NCBI GenBank assembly: GCA_945900755.1
Contig: CAMDKS010000010.1
Coordinates: forward strand, 1 to 64,000
DNA from: Bdellovibrio sp. ZAP7
GTDB lineage: Bacteria; Bdellovibrionota_B; Oligoflexia; Oligoflexales; RGVZ01
Direction of reading: 5' to 3'
Length of the DNA: 64,000 nt
Of the stretch, positions 27,861 to 36,235 are shown in pieces (position 1 is the first letter of the stretch; every line of letters begins with the position of its first letter). The position numbers and the translations under genes are program-made. The notes beneath the pieces were generated by a model, which worked only from the letters and a program-made list of their open reading frames with translations, searched no databases and had not been told where the DNA came from.

Positions 27861-28688
27861 ATGGATAAAGGCGAGTCCAAGGTGATTAAAAAGTTTCAAA
27901 TTCTCGGAATTTTGAACTTAACCCCAGACTCGTTTTCCGACGGCGGGCTACTTTGTAGCCCCCAGGCAGCCCTTGAGCGGTTGCTCGCTCTCCTTGCCGA
28001 GGGTGCGGACTATGTGGACATAGGTGCAGAGTCCACTCGCCCAGGCTCACTGGCGGTATCTGAAGCGGAGGAGTGGGAACGTCTTAGGCCAGCACTGGAA
28101 TTAATTGAACGAGAAGGATTAATCAAAAAAGTAAGTGTAGATACCAGTAAGTATATTCTCATGAGGCGAGCTGCGGAAATGAAAGTATCATTTATAAACT
28201 GCGTAGGTCCACTGCCTGAACAAGACGAGCTTGGGTATTTATTTCGTGAAAATCCAAACTTAGGGTTCATCGCCACCCACATCCACGGAAGCCCTGAGAC
28301 GATGCAGAGAAATCCTCTTGCCCCTCGGTCAGCGCGGCGGCGTGTCTCTGCTTTTTTTGATTGCTCCAAAGACGAACTCTTAACCGCTGGATGCCAGAGC
28401 GCCCATATTTATCTAGACCCGGGCATTGGATTTGGAAAAACTGATGCCGCCAACTGGGCTCTCCTATTGGATACCCCCGTTTTTGCGCGTGATTATAATG
28501 TCGCAATCGGTGTGTCGCGAAAGGGCTTTATCGGACGCGCTCTTGGCGGGGATCTGCCTGCCGACCGAGACGGGGCCTCGAAATTGATCGAAGGCACAGC
28601 CATTGTGGCGGGCGCAAAAATTATTCGCACGCATCGTGTTGAGCCCCTAGTTAAGCTTGCTGCCATTTTAAGTGAGGCACAGGCATGA
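27861..28688 (+). CDS. folP: Dihydropteroate synthase
   Basis: Joins p-aminobenzoate and pterin pyrophosphate in folate synthesis; the sulfonamide target. LNLTPDSFSDGG near the N-terminus, DIGAESTRPG and the late GVSRKGFIG loop are diagnostic. 275 residues from the ATG at 27861; a GTG at 27837 would add eight residues and cannot be excluded. The stop overlaps cdaA's ATG (ATGA), so the two are translationally coupled. Confidence 0.93.
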   Translation: MDKGESKVIKKFQILGILNLTPDSFSDGGLLCSPQAALERLLALLAEGADYVDIGAESTRPGSLAVSEAEEWERLRPALELIEREGLIKKVSVDTSKYILMRRAAEMKVSFINCVGPLPEQDELGYLFRENPNLGFIATHIHGSPETMQRNPLAPRSARRRVSAFFDCSKDELLTAGCQSAHIYLDPGIGFGKTDAANWALLLDTPVFARDYNVAIGVSRKGFIGRALGGDLPADRDGASKLIEGTAIVAGAKIIRTHRVEPLVKLAAILSEAQA

Positions 28689-29521
28689 GCGACATATTCG
28701 CACAATTTACCGCATGGTCTGCCTTAGATGTGGCGTTGCTCGCGGTGATTATTTATCAAATTTTGTTGCTTATCCGTGGCACTAGGGCTGCGCAAATTTT
28801 AATTGGAGTATTGTTGGTCGTAGGTCTTTATGTTTTGTCCAACATCTTTCCACTGACCACGGTCAACTGGATGATGAATAGATTCTACAGCTCTTTTATT
28901 ATTATTCTTATCATCATTTTTCAAGACGACATCCGCTACGTTCTCAGTTCAATGGGCAAACGCAATATCTTCGTCGATCAGGACGTCTCGGAAAGCATGT
29001 TGATTATTGACGAAATCACTCGGGCAGCCGTTTCCTTGTCTGCCAAACGAATTGGAGCCTTAATTGTGCTAGAGCGCGGCATTCTATTACGGAAATATAT
29101 CGACGCTGGAGTACAATTAGACGCCCGCGTGTCCAAGGAGATTTTACTATCCATTTTTCACCCGAGTTCTCCCATTCACGACGGGGCTGTCATTTTGAAG
29201 CACGGAAAAATTGCCGCCGCTGGGTGTTTTTTGCCGTTAACTACAGACGAAAAAGTTGATGCCAATTTGGGAACTCGTCACCGGGCAGCCCTTGGCATTA
29301 GCGAGGAGACCGATGCTCTAGTCATCATCGTTAGCGAGGAAGGGGCCAGTATGGCCCTTGTCGATAACGGCAAAATAGTTCGCAAGCCCGATGGTAAAGC
29401 ACTGCGAGACGCCTTAGCTCAACACCTTCTCAGCGAAGATTCCATGACCAAGAGTCGCCAGACTTTAACGACGCGACTAAAGACGTATTACGCTCAATTT
29501 TTTAGCCGGATGGGGGAGTGA
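28685..29521 (+). CDS. cdaA: Diadenylate cyclase (c-di-AMP synthase)
   Basis: Makes cyclic di-AMP from two ATP. Three N-terminal transmembrane helices (about residues 12-80) anchor a cytoplasmic DisA_N cyclase domain (about 95-250) with both active-site motifs, HDGAVIL (DGA) and GTRHRAALG (RHR). 278 residues. The usual operon is cdaA-ybbR-glmM, in which YbbR regulates the cyclase and GlmM binds it. Here ybbR overlaps the stop, but glmM lies 6.7 kb away in inverted orientation. The c-di-AMP pathway is best known in Gram-positives, but CdaA-type cyclases also occur in some diderms such as Bdellovibrionota. Confidence 0.93.
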   Translation: MSDIFAQFTAWSALDVALLAVIIYQILLLIRGTRAAQILIGVLLVVGLYVLSNIFPLTTVNWMMNRFYSSFIIILIIIFQDDIRYVLSSMGKRNIFVDQDVSESMLIIDEITRAAVSLSAKRIGALIVLERGILLRKYIDAGVQLDARVSKEILLSIFHPSSPIHDGAVILKHGKIAAAGCFLPLTTDEKVDANLGTRHRAALGISEETDALVIIVSEEGASMALVDNGKIVRKPDGKALRDALAQHLLSEDSMTKSRQTLTTRLKTYYAQFFSRMGE

Positions 29522-30459
29522 AAGTGTCCAAGCCTTTACTATTAAAACGTACACTTTCTAATTACGGCTACAAACTAACGGCCTTGGCTTTGTCACTGCT
29601 AATCTGGTATGTGGTACAAAGTGAAGAGATTTTGGAAGTGAACGCCAAATTGGACGTGGTCATCGAAGTCGCGAATTCGTCCGCAGTTCGCGATAGTGAA
29701 GTCTTGACTCGCGACATAACGTTGCGCGGCCCTCGGCTTTTGGTGGGGGCACAGCAGGGTAAATCTCTGGTTGCCGTCATTCGCGTCCCGGCATCTAAAA
29801 TTGGAAGCCTTCGTTACAGACTAGACAAAGAATTTATTCCCAATTTTGATAGCCGAGTACGATTGACCATTCATGATCCCTATGTTGTGTTTGTCGTCGA
29901 GGAAAAAATGACCAAAAGCCTCATCGTCAAACCATTGATACTCGGTGAAGTCAAAGGTGACCTTGCTCTTGAGAGCTCTCTTGCAGAACCGGCCTCCATT
30001 GAAGTTTCTGGAGCTCGTTCAGAGGTCGCTAAGCTTACACAGTTGGTGACCGACCCCATCGACGTATCCGCTTTAACTGAATCAAAGGTGGTGACGCTAG
30101 GAATCTCTAGAGCGAACCTTCCTTCCGTCTTGCTAAATGCCAACCAAGTTAAAGTTTCTCTTGTCGTCGGCCCCAAAAAATCAATTAAGACGATCTCTTT
30201 TGTTCCGGTGAGCGTGGAAGGTGCCGACCTATCGTCGTCCGTTCGTCCACTATCTATAAGTCTACTAGTTCGGGCTCCTGACGCCATGATTCCCGATTTA
30301 AGTGTCGATGATTTTAAGGCGACTGTCACCGCGAAAGATCTCGTCCCTGGCCGTTATGATTTAGACATTAAAGTAAAAGGCCCTGACGGGACCATCATCC
30401 AAGAAATCAATCCCCAAAAGGCATCGGTCGTAATTTTTAACCATAAAAAACGCGAATAG
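29518..30459 (+). CDS. ybbR: YbbR/CdaR regulator of the diadenylate cyclase
   Basis: 313 residues: one N-terminal transmembrane helix (about 16-32) followed by YbbR beta-domains facing the periplasm, with repeated strands such as LIVKPLILGEVKGDLAL and VSVEGADLSSSVRPL. It binds CdaA's membrane part and modulates c-di-AMP production. It begins with GTG inside cdaA's stop (GTGA overlap). The end of this gene is where the usual operon order breaks: glmM is not next; a lipase-like gene on the other strand is. Confidence 0.88.
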   Translation: MKVSKPLLLKRTLSNYGYKLTALALSLLIWYVVQSEEILEVNAKLDVVIEVANSSAVRDSEVLTRDITLRGPRLLVGAQQGKSLVAVIRVPASKIGSLRYRLDKEFIPNFDSRVRLTIHDPYVVFVVEEKMTKSLIVKPLILGEVKGDLALESSLAEPASIEVSGARSEVAKLTQLVTDPIDVSALTESKVVTLGISRANLPSVLLNANQVKVSLVVGPKKSIKTISFVPVSVEGADLSSSVRPLSISLLVRAPDAMIPDLSVDDFKATVTAKDLVPGRYDLDIKVKGPDGTIIQEINPQKASVVIFNHKKRE

Positions 30460-30511
30460 CGGCCTTGGGATCGATGGTCCGTTAGGATCTCGGCGAGTGA
30501 CCACGAGCGTT

Positions 30512-31378
30512 TTATATACCCAACAATGAGGCTTCGTGGTCAATGAGATGTTTGATTCTTTCAGTAAATGGCCCAAGCGACGTTAGCAGATAATTGAATC
30601 CGTGAGCCTCTTTTACCCATTTTGTAATATCACGTTGAGGCAACGAGTTCGACGGACACCCGAATTGTCCGAGTGCGGGGCCTTTTTTTGCAAGCCAGTA
30701 GATAGAACTTAAAATCAGATCTAATTTTGAATACCAAAGCATAGATTGAGCGTTCTGATCATTTCGATAAAGATCTGCAACGAGTTCGTATTCCCCTCCC
30801 TTCATTAGCGAGCTTCTGACTAGAGCGGGTTGCATGGACCACCAAACGCCTGGATTTTTGAACGCGCTTGAATTTATCAAAGCTAAATTAATCACTTCAG
30901 CCCACACTAAGCTGCCCATGCTATGAGTAATAACAATAGGCCCTGGTTTGTCTCCAAATAGCCAACTTTTTGCAAACGTATAGAGACTCTGAGAGGAGTG
31001 TTTCGCCCTTTGTTCAATTTCTTTCAGCCTTGACCCACAAACCGGTATGTGTTTCAGCAGAAATTTGAGTATGTAAAAATGGGACGAGCCGAAGGATTCG
31101 TTGATTTTTTTATCTTTTAAAATTAAGCCATTCCAAAAAAATAAATAGATCTTGCGATCAAGAATTTTATTGGGCCCCATTGCTGAGAGTATTGGAACCA
31201 CCAGTTCTCGAATAGCCTCGCTTGGACTTGAGTATTCAAGTCCGTGAATAAATAGTATAGGAGGCCTGTTTTCACTAGTTTGATCCGCGCAGTCAACCTG
31301 AGCAAATCGGCCGTCTTGAAAACACTGCCACATTGTGTTTTCAAGTGGATCTGGTTGTAAGTGGCCATTTAGCTTCAT
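30512..31378 (-). CDS. Alpha/beta-hydrolase (lipase/esterase-like)
   Basis: 288 residues, AGGAGG upstream of the ATG. The alpha/beta-hydrolase core shows ILFIHGLE (oxyanion region) and VITHSMGSL, where the nucleophile Ser sits in a H-S-M-G elbow, resembling PGAP1-like and lipase-type esterases rather than classic peptidases. A candidate catalytic His lies near the C-terminus. Substrate unknown; no partner genes nearby. It is the first gene of the accessory stretch that breaks the cdaA-ybbR-glmM order and has lower G+C than ybbR by eye. Confidence 0.65.
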   Translation of the reverse strand: MKLNGHLQPDPLENTMWQCFQDGRFAQVDCADQTSENRPPILFIHGLEYSSPSEAIRELVVPILSAMGPNKILDRKIYLFFWNGLILKDKKINESFGSSHFYILKFLLKHIPVCGSRLKEIEQRAKHSSQSLYTFAKSWLFGDKPGPIVITHSMGSLVWAEVINLALINSSAFKNPGVWWSMQPALVRSSLMKGGEYELVADLYRNDQNAQSMLWYSKLDLILSSIYWLAKKGPALGQFGCPSNSLPQRDITKWVKEAHGFNYLLTSLGPFTERIKHLIDHEASLLGI

Positions 31379-31689
31379 AAATACCTCCTCGTTTTTGTCA
31401 TAAAAATAAAGGAAATAAAGGCGCCATAATCAGAGTGAGCTTCGCCCGTCATCGAGCTTGATTTCTACTACCAATTTAAATAGCTCGCATATATTTAAGA
31501 CAAAGATTGGATAAAGTTTGAGTTAAGTCGCCTGAGATCGTCGTAGCAATACTCATTATTCGCATTCGGCAAAAAAACGTCGTTCACGAGTACGAACGAC
31601 ATCTTCAACCAAGAATACTCGCGAAAAATTGACAATGTGTTGTACTAGACGCATGAATTTGCTAGCGTTGGCGCGAGGATGGTTCAGAG
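31379..31689. other. Divergent intergenic region with a minus-strand terminator
   Basis: No gene. Contains a good rho-independent terminator read on the minus strand (see 31571) and a possible -35 element TTGACA at 31629-31634 for the rightward monooxygenase, whose -10 box is weak. Confidence 0.35.
31571..31600 (-). terminator. Orphan minus-strand terminator or leader attenuator
   Basis: GTCGTTC and GAACGAC form a perfect seven-base-pair stem (31579-31600, eight-base loop), followed on the minus strand by G and seven T. The only minus-strand gene nearby starts downstream of it, at 31378. It therefore either attenuates a leader transcript of the hydrolase, ends a small RNA, or is left over from a rearrangement. 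Confidence 0.6.
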
Positions 31690-32901
31690 ATGATGCACGA
31701 CTTACCTGCCGCAAATAATATAGCCGCCACCAAGGTCGTGATCGTCGGAGGAGGACCTGCTGGAATGGTGCTTGGCCTGCTACTAGCCCGCGCGGGATTG
31801 CAGGTTACCGTTTTGGAACGAAATCCTGATTTTGAACGTGAGTTTCGCGGGGAAATTCTGCAGCCACGATTTATGCGTGTTGCCGACCAAGCCGATATTC
31901 TTGACATCATTCGTGCGATTCCCCACGAAACATTTTCAGAAATGCGCTTGTTTCTAGGCCCCCTCCGAACAGCCGCCATTCAAGTAAAGAAAATCGACAA
32001 GCGGTTTCCATTTGTTACATGGATGACGCAGCCCATGATGCTTAAAGGACTCCATGAGGCGGCTCGAACGTTTCCAAATTTCAAAATGGTTTTTGATGCC
32101 AACGTACAACAGATCATGTGGGATCAAGGAGTGTGTACTGGCGTTGAATACGACCTCCTTGATCAGCATCATAAAATTGACGCCCACTTAGTGGTGGGTG
32201 CGGATGGCCGATTTTCAAAAATGCGCCGACTTGGTGCTTTTGAACTCGAATATGCCCATCATGAATTGGATGTTATTTGGTTTGAGACAAATCGGCCGAA
32301 GAGCTATACACACGGCGCCGATTTCTTTTTGTCCGCTGATTTTCCGATTGTTCTTTTGCCTAAAGCCCCTGAAAAAATTCAGTGCGGAATTCTCGTAGAT
32401 CCGGGTGCGGCCAGATCTCTCCTAAAACTTGGGGCAGAGTCGTTGGCCCGCAAACTAAATGAAACCCATCCGATGTTCGAAGAATTTTCAAAGTCACTCG
32501 TCGATTTGCACGCATTCACAGTGTTAGACGGCAAAATTGAGTTCGTGAAAGAGTGGGCCAAAAACGGTCTTCTCCTCATTGGCGACGCAGCCCACACGTG
32601 CTCACCGGCTGGGGCTATCGGTGTCACCATTGCGACTGAAACGGCGGTGGTAGCAGCGCGAGAGATTATCCGCTGCGCAAGGTTGCAGACGTTTTCACGG
32701 GCCGATCTTGCCCCCATTCAAGCGAGCAGGTCACAGGAAATTCGCACCATACACCGATTCCAGCGGGGATTTGTAAATAATATTCGCAAATCTAAAGGCA
32801 TGAGCCGCACTCTGCTTACGTCCCTACTTTTTCTCATGATAAAAACTGGCATAGCCCCTCGACTCATGCGAACCATCCTCACTCGCTCTACGCCACTTTA
32901 G
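31690..32901 (+). CDS. FAD-dependent monooxygenase
   Basis: 403 residues. The Rossmann FAD motif VVIVGGGPAGMVLGLLLA is at the start and the second flavin motif IGDAAHTCSPAGAIG lies at about residue 297, together typical of PheA/TfdB-like or UbiH-like aromatic-ring hydroxylases. A middle segment GADGRFSKMR is the DG motif. The substrate is unknown: it could be a phenolic or an isoprenoid-quinone precursor. No ubiquinone genes or aromatic-degradation genes are adjacent. It stands alone between two accessory features. Confidence 0.8.
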   Translation: MMHDLPAANNIAATKVVIVGGGPAGMVLGLLLARAGLQVTVLERNPDFEREFRGEILQPRFMRVADQADILDIIRAIPHETFSEMRLFLGPLRTAAIQVKKIDKRFPFVTWMTQPMMLKGLHEAARTFPNFKMVFDANVQQIMWDQGVCTGVEYDLLDQHHKIDAHLVVGADGRFSKMRRLGAFELEYAHHELDVIWFETNRPKSYTHGADFFLSADFPIVLLPKAPEKIQCGILVDPGAARSLLKLGAESLARKLNETHPMFEEFSKSLVDLHAFTVLDGKIEFVKEWAKNGLLLIGDAAHTCSPAGAIGVTIATETAVVAAREIIRCARLQTFSRADLAPIQASRSQEIRTIHRFQRGFVNNIRKSKGMSRTLLTSLLFLMIKTGIAPRLMRTILTRSTPL

Positions 32902-33254
32902 TTTAATAGCAGACGCGGTCGTTAACTTGTGGACTTGTGATTGATCTTAAAGAAGACGAAACCGCCATGCGATGCGTATGCATCGAGCTCTTTCCCATCG
33001 ACCAACGCCTTCATCATGTAAGGGGTGGGCAGTGTTGGATGCTTTTTGAACACGATAATGTCGGACGTCGTTCCTTAAACGTTAGGACTCATTTTCCAAG
33101 CCTGTGCTGCCGCAAGTCCATAATCCATGGTTTAGCAGATTGTAGTGCAATTACTGTTGGTTTCAGTCGGCCGCTAACAGCACAATAAAGAGGCAGTACA
33201 CCGTGCAAAATGTGTTGGTTGGACGCACGGCACCGTAGGCGACACTGCTGCTGC
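32902..33254. other. Gene-free gap with one broken small ORF
   Basis: 353 bases without an intact gene. A minus-strand frame interrupted by an in-frame stop is described separately (32922-33128). An 83-codon plus-strand frame at 32937-33188 has an unnatural composition and overlaps it; I do not call it. Confidence 0.3.
32922..33128 (-). pseudogene. Small gene interrupted by an in-frame stop
   Basis: A 68-codon frame begins MDYGLAAAQAWKMSPNV, meets TAA at codon 18, and continues in the same frame as GTTSDIIVFKKHPTLP through HGGFVFFKI to a stop. The part after the TAA has natural composition and secondary-structure-like patterning. One substitution (CAA to TAA) would explain it. No family recognised and no ribosome site seen, so this may also be chance. 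Confidence 0.35.
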
Positions 33255-34121
33255 TTATTCGTGGATGGCAACAAGTGTTTTAAGGAAATTAAAGACTGTG
33301 GGAGATGGGTTTACTTGTCCTCGCTTTAGGTTACTTAAATGCACAGGGGATACCCCTAACAGTTTGGCGATATTTTTGTCTTTTAAATGTGCTTTCATCT
33401 TCAATGTCATCATGCTTTCATAAATTTCCTTAACCATGATTTTTTTGAATGCCTTCATAGCACGGCGGTGTTCATGTTCGGCGATTGCATCACACGCCAA
33501 ACATTGAAGTAATTGTATACCTGAGAGCGCCTCCAGATTAAACGGGCGAAATCCGCGGATTTCACCTAATGGTATCTGTCTCGTACGCCCTCCGCAGTCA
33601 GCGCAGACTCTCTTCTTTAGATGGCTATTCCAATTTCGAACGCGAGTGAGATTTTCTGAAATTTTTAGAACCGGTACCTTGTCAATTTTTGGGATTCTAA
33701 AGCCGAGTTCTAAAAACTCGGGATCAATTTTTGCGATTGAAGAAGTCAACTTGCTTAATTGCGTGTACAGTCCACCGAATACTTCATTTCCATTAATATC
33801 TAAAAAATGGGACTTAATTTTTACGGCCATTTGCCCAGAAATAAACCCAGTTTTTTTTAATACGACATACGAGAACGCAAGCTGTTTAAGTGAGGTTGGA
33901 TCTTTGTTTGCGAGCATTGTATCTAGCAATTTTTCAAATTGAAACGAATCAAAGAAAGTCGAATATCTGTCTAGAATAGCAATGACGCTGCCAGGTATAA
34001 TCGGGTGCTCCAAACTTTCAGCCAAAGCGTCCATAACAATTTTCTCAGGTAACTTATTAGAAAAGATCATTGGTGAGTTAAACCAACCACCAATGGAATT
34101 GAGTTCAGAGAGTATACTCAT
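33255..34121 (-). CDS. MqsA/YgiT-like zinc-pair and helix-turn-helix protein with long N-terminal extension
   Basis: 288 residues. Residues 1-165 are helical with no recognised family. A Cys pair CADC (173-176) and a second pair CLAC (207-210) bracket a segment ending in L-x-GIQLLQC, the spacing and look of the zinc ribbon of MqsA/YgiT antitoxins. Residues about 244-282 are an XRE-type helix-turn-helix (IAKLLGVSPVHLSNLKRG). The start overlaps the preceding gene's stop by ATGA, so the pair is translationally coupled. It resembles an antitoxin/repressor with an extra domain; what the N-terminal part does is unknown. The gene order (putative enzyme first, antitoxin-like second) fits a toxin-antitoxin cassette. 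Confidence 0.65.
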   Translation of the reverse strand: MSILSELNSIGGWFNSPMIFSNKLPEKIVMDALAESLEHPIIPGSVIAILDRYSTFFDSFQFEKLLDTMLANKDPTSLKQLAFSYVVLKKTGFISGQMAVKIKSHFLDINGNEVFGGLYTQLSKLTSSIAKIDPEFLELGFRIPKIDKVPVLKISENLTRVRNWNSHLKKRVCADCGGRTRQIPLGEIRGFRPFNLEALSGIQLLQCLACDAIAEHEHRRAMKAFKKIMVKEIYESMMTLKMKAHLKDKNIAKLLGVSPVHLSNLKRGQVNPSPTVFNFLKTLVAIHE

Positions 34122-34666
34122 TTAAAATAACTCCTTATATTTGCCTCAATTTCCATTTTTTCTCTTGCCCAACGCCCTCCCTTTAGCATTGAAAAAAGAT
34201 CGTCTGTACATCCCAACAATTCTTCTTGAGAAGCTTTCATATGGGTTGAAAGCGCTTTTATATCCTTCATAATTTCCCAACTTCCGCGGGAAAATACCGC
34301 AAAAAGCTTCGTTAGGATCAAGTCTCGACGTTCCAATGGGAGCAGGGAAATGTGCTTTCCGCTAAAGACGGGCACCTGTTTAAGTGCACGCTTACGCCAA
34401 CCCTTGGGCAACAGAGTGTCGAAATCGAAAAACTCAGAGGCATGATCATTGAACCATTCATGATTGACTTCGGAACTGGCGGCTACCTTTGCTACGAGGT
34501 CCTTCAATGTGTCCTGTAGGCGATCGACAGAATCAATGTCCATGGATGCATCACCCGAGTAGCAAGTATGTATCACGAGCCCGCCGCAAATGATGACTTT
34601 GTATTTTCCTGAAAGCTCTGAATCCAGGGCTTCTAATAATTTTTGACTATCGATTGTTGGCCGCAT
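34118..34666 (-). CDS. Nucleotidyltransferase-fold protein (DUF6036/AbiEii-like), candidate toxin
   Basis: 182 residues, AGGA eight bases before the ATG. A GG loop (28-29) and a D-x-D pair (Asp43, Asp45, in SMDIDSVD) recall the metal-binding motif of the minimal nucleotidyltransferase fold; HEWFNDHASEFF and LPLERRDLILTKLFAVFSRG follow the DUF6036/AbiEii-type layout. Such proteins serve as toxins in type IV and related systems by adding nucleotides to tRNA or other targets. Coupled by a four-base overlap to the MqsA-like gene. An AT-rich 150-base stretch upstream probably holds the promoter. The DxD motif is present but the rest of the family signature was judged by eye. Confidence 0.6.
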   Translation of the reverse strand: MRPTIDSQKLLEALDSELSGKYKVIICGGLVIHTCYSGDASMDIDSVDRLQDTLKDLVAKVAASSEVNHEWFNDHASEFFDFDTLLPKGWRKRALKQVPVFSGKHISLLPLERRDLILTKLFAVFSRGSWEIMKDIKALSTHMKASQEELLGCTDDLFSMLKGGRWAREKMEIEANIRSYFK

Positions 34667-34894
34667 ATTTTGATTCCTACATGCCTATATTACCAATTAT
34701 ATCGGTATTTTAATATAAAAACTTAATGTCAGTTTATTAAAAATAGTTAAATCACCGTAATTATTTCACTAAATACAATATTTTGCCCTAAAATACTTGG
34801 GGGGACATTCATGGGAACCAACCTTGTTTCATCAATTTTACTGAGGTAGGATAAAAACAGAATAGTGCGCCGTGCGCCAAACCAGGACAATATC

Positions 34895-34948
34895 TGTAGT
34901 GCCGCACTAATCAATACTTATGATTTCATTGATTATTGCGGCACTACA
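34895..34948. repeat. 21-bp inverted repeat between tsaE and the NTase cassette
   Basis: Arms TGTAGTGCCGCA... and ...TGCGGCACTACA pair over 21 positions with one mismatch around a 12-base loop. It lies in the 299-base gene-free gap upstream of the NTase gene and downstream of the tsaE stop. A T-rich stretch (34961-34968) follows on the plus side after 12 bases. The outer arm resembles a hairpin at 63830-63861. Confidence 0.7.
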
Positions 34949-34965
34949 GCCTTAAAACTATTTTT

Positions 34966-35418
34966 TTATTTATAAAATTCTATTTGCCGGCGTTCATCGT
35001 CACCTAAAATGGCAAAATGCAGGACAAAGGTTTTTTCAATCAACGAAGAATGCCGTGCTCGCTCGGGCCACTCGATAATGAGGCCCCTGAAGACTCTTCC
35101 AGAAAGCAGCATTTCAACTGAATCGGTATCCCCGTCGACAAGCCGGTAGAGATCCATGTGCGCTAAAAGGCCGTTGGTAGACTCATATTCGGTCATGTAA
35201 GTGTAGGTGGGAGAAAGAACGGGGACATTTCGCGGCACGCCCAGGGCGTAAAGTAAGTCTTTGGCGAACGTCGTTTTCCCTGCTCCTAAATCTCCAGAAA
35301 GCCACAGCACGAAGGGCTCAGCTTTGGCCTTTAATAAATGTTCCGCAACCTCCCGTGATATCTTAGCGAGATCGTCTAGACCTGCCGTCCAGCTAGTTAT
35401 CACGTTTTGACGAATCAC
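34966..35418 (-). CDS. tsaE: tRNA threonylcarbamoyladenosine biosynthesis ATPase TsaE
   Basis: 150 residues, the P-loop partner of TsaD/TsaB in making t6A37 of ANN-reading tRNAs. Walker A is SGDLGAGKTTFAK, with SPTYTYMTEY (switch) and HMDLYRL after it, diagnostic of the family. It starts with GTG that overlaps the pdxJ stop (GTGA). tsaB and tsaD are not here. Last gene of the inverted glmM-pdxJ-tsaE block. Confidence 0.93.
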   Translation of the reverse strand: MIRQNVITSWTAGLDDLAKISREVAEHLLKAKAEPFVLWLSGDLGAGKTTFAKDLLYALGVPRNVPVLSPTYTYMTEYESTNGLLAHMDLYRLVDGDTDSVEMLLSGRVFRGLIIEWPERARHSSLIEKTFVLHFAILGDDERRQIEFYK

Positions 35419-36182
35419 TTTAGTCGACCATTAGGAAGTGGATTTAAATGCGCATCGTTCAAAAGGAAACGCATGTCTCGAACCGCTTTTTCCAGTCCAC
35501 AAAAAATCGCTCGGCCAATGATGGCATGTCCAATGTTTGCTTCCTCAGCAAACGGCACCACCTGCAACCAGGATGCGTTCGCATAATGAAGCCCGTGACC
35601 AAAGTGACTTTGGATCCCACATTCGTGGGCCCGCACGCTCGCCAGCCCTAACGAGTCGTGAACAAGCCGTATTTTTTCACTGGTACTCGTGAGCCGGTCT
35701 ATTTTGTGACAGAAATGCCCTGTATGAAATTCAACGGCCTTCGCGCCAATTTTTGCCGACAGCTCTACAGCTGCAACGGTGGGCTCGATAAAGAGAGACA
35801 CGAGAATGCCGAGGTCTTGAAGCTCTTGGGTGGCTTTGGTCAACGCTTTGAGATTATTTTTGAGGGCTAGACCACCTTCGGTCGTGCGTTCCTCTCGTTT
35901 TTCGGGCACAAGCGTGACGGCGTGCGGCTTTAATTTTTTAGCGATCGCAAGCATCTCTTTGGTACAAGCCATCTCAAAATTAAGTGGAATTTTAATGGTG
36001 TCTTTTAGGGCCCACACATCACGGTCTTGAATATGGCGACGATCTTCGCGCAAATGGCAGGTGATATTGTCAGCTCCGCCAAGCTCAGCAAAAACCGCTG
36101 CCTGCACAGGGTCTGGATACAACTCCCCTCGAGCCTGTCTCACCGTTGCAACGTGATCTATATTGACACCAAGCCTAATCAT
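35415..36182 (-). CDS. pdxJ: Pyridoxine 5'-phosphate synthase
   Basis: Closes the pyridoxine ring from 1-deoxyxylulose 5-phosphate and aminoacetone phosphate. 255 residues; GVNIDHVATVRQARG at the N-terminus and ITCHLREDRRHI, EFHTGHF and HECGIQSHFGHGLHY are the conserved phosphate and substrate regions. AGAAGGA precedes the ATG. It lies 53 bases downstream of glmM and overlaps tsaE. Confidence 0.95.
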   Translation of the reverse strand: MIRLGVNIDHVATVRQARGELYPDPVQAAVFAELGGADNITCHLREDRRHIQDRDVWALKDTIKIPLNFEMACTKEMLAIAKKLKPHAVTLVPEKREERTTEGGLALKNNLKALTKATQELQDLGILVSLFIEPTVAAVELSAKIGAKAVEFHTGHFCHKIDRLTSTSEKIRLVHDSLGLASVRAHECGIQSHFGHGLHYANASWLQVVPFAEEANIGHAIIGRAIFCGLEKAVRDMRFLLNDAHLNPLPNGRLK

Positions 36183-36235
36183 TCGTTTTTCCTTCTCGTC
36201 CCTTAGCCGTCGTCGCTAAATACTGTAATGTGAAA

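Noticed and set aside
32937-33188. Plus-strand 83-residue ORF
   Set aside because: Cys/His/Arg-rich unnatural composition, no ribosome site; the minus-strand frame reads better.
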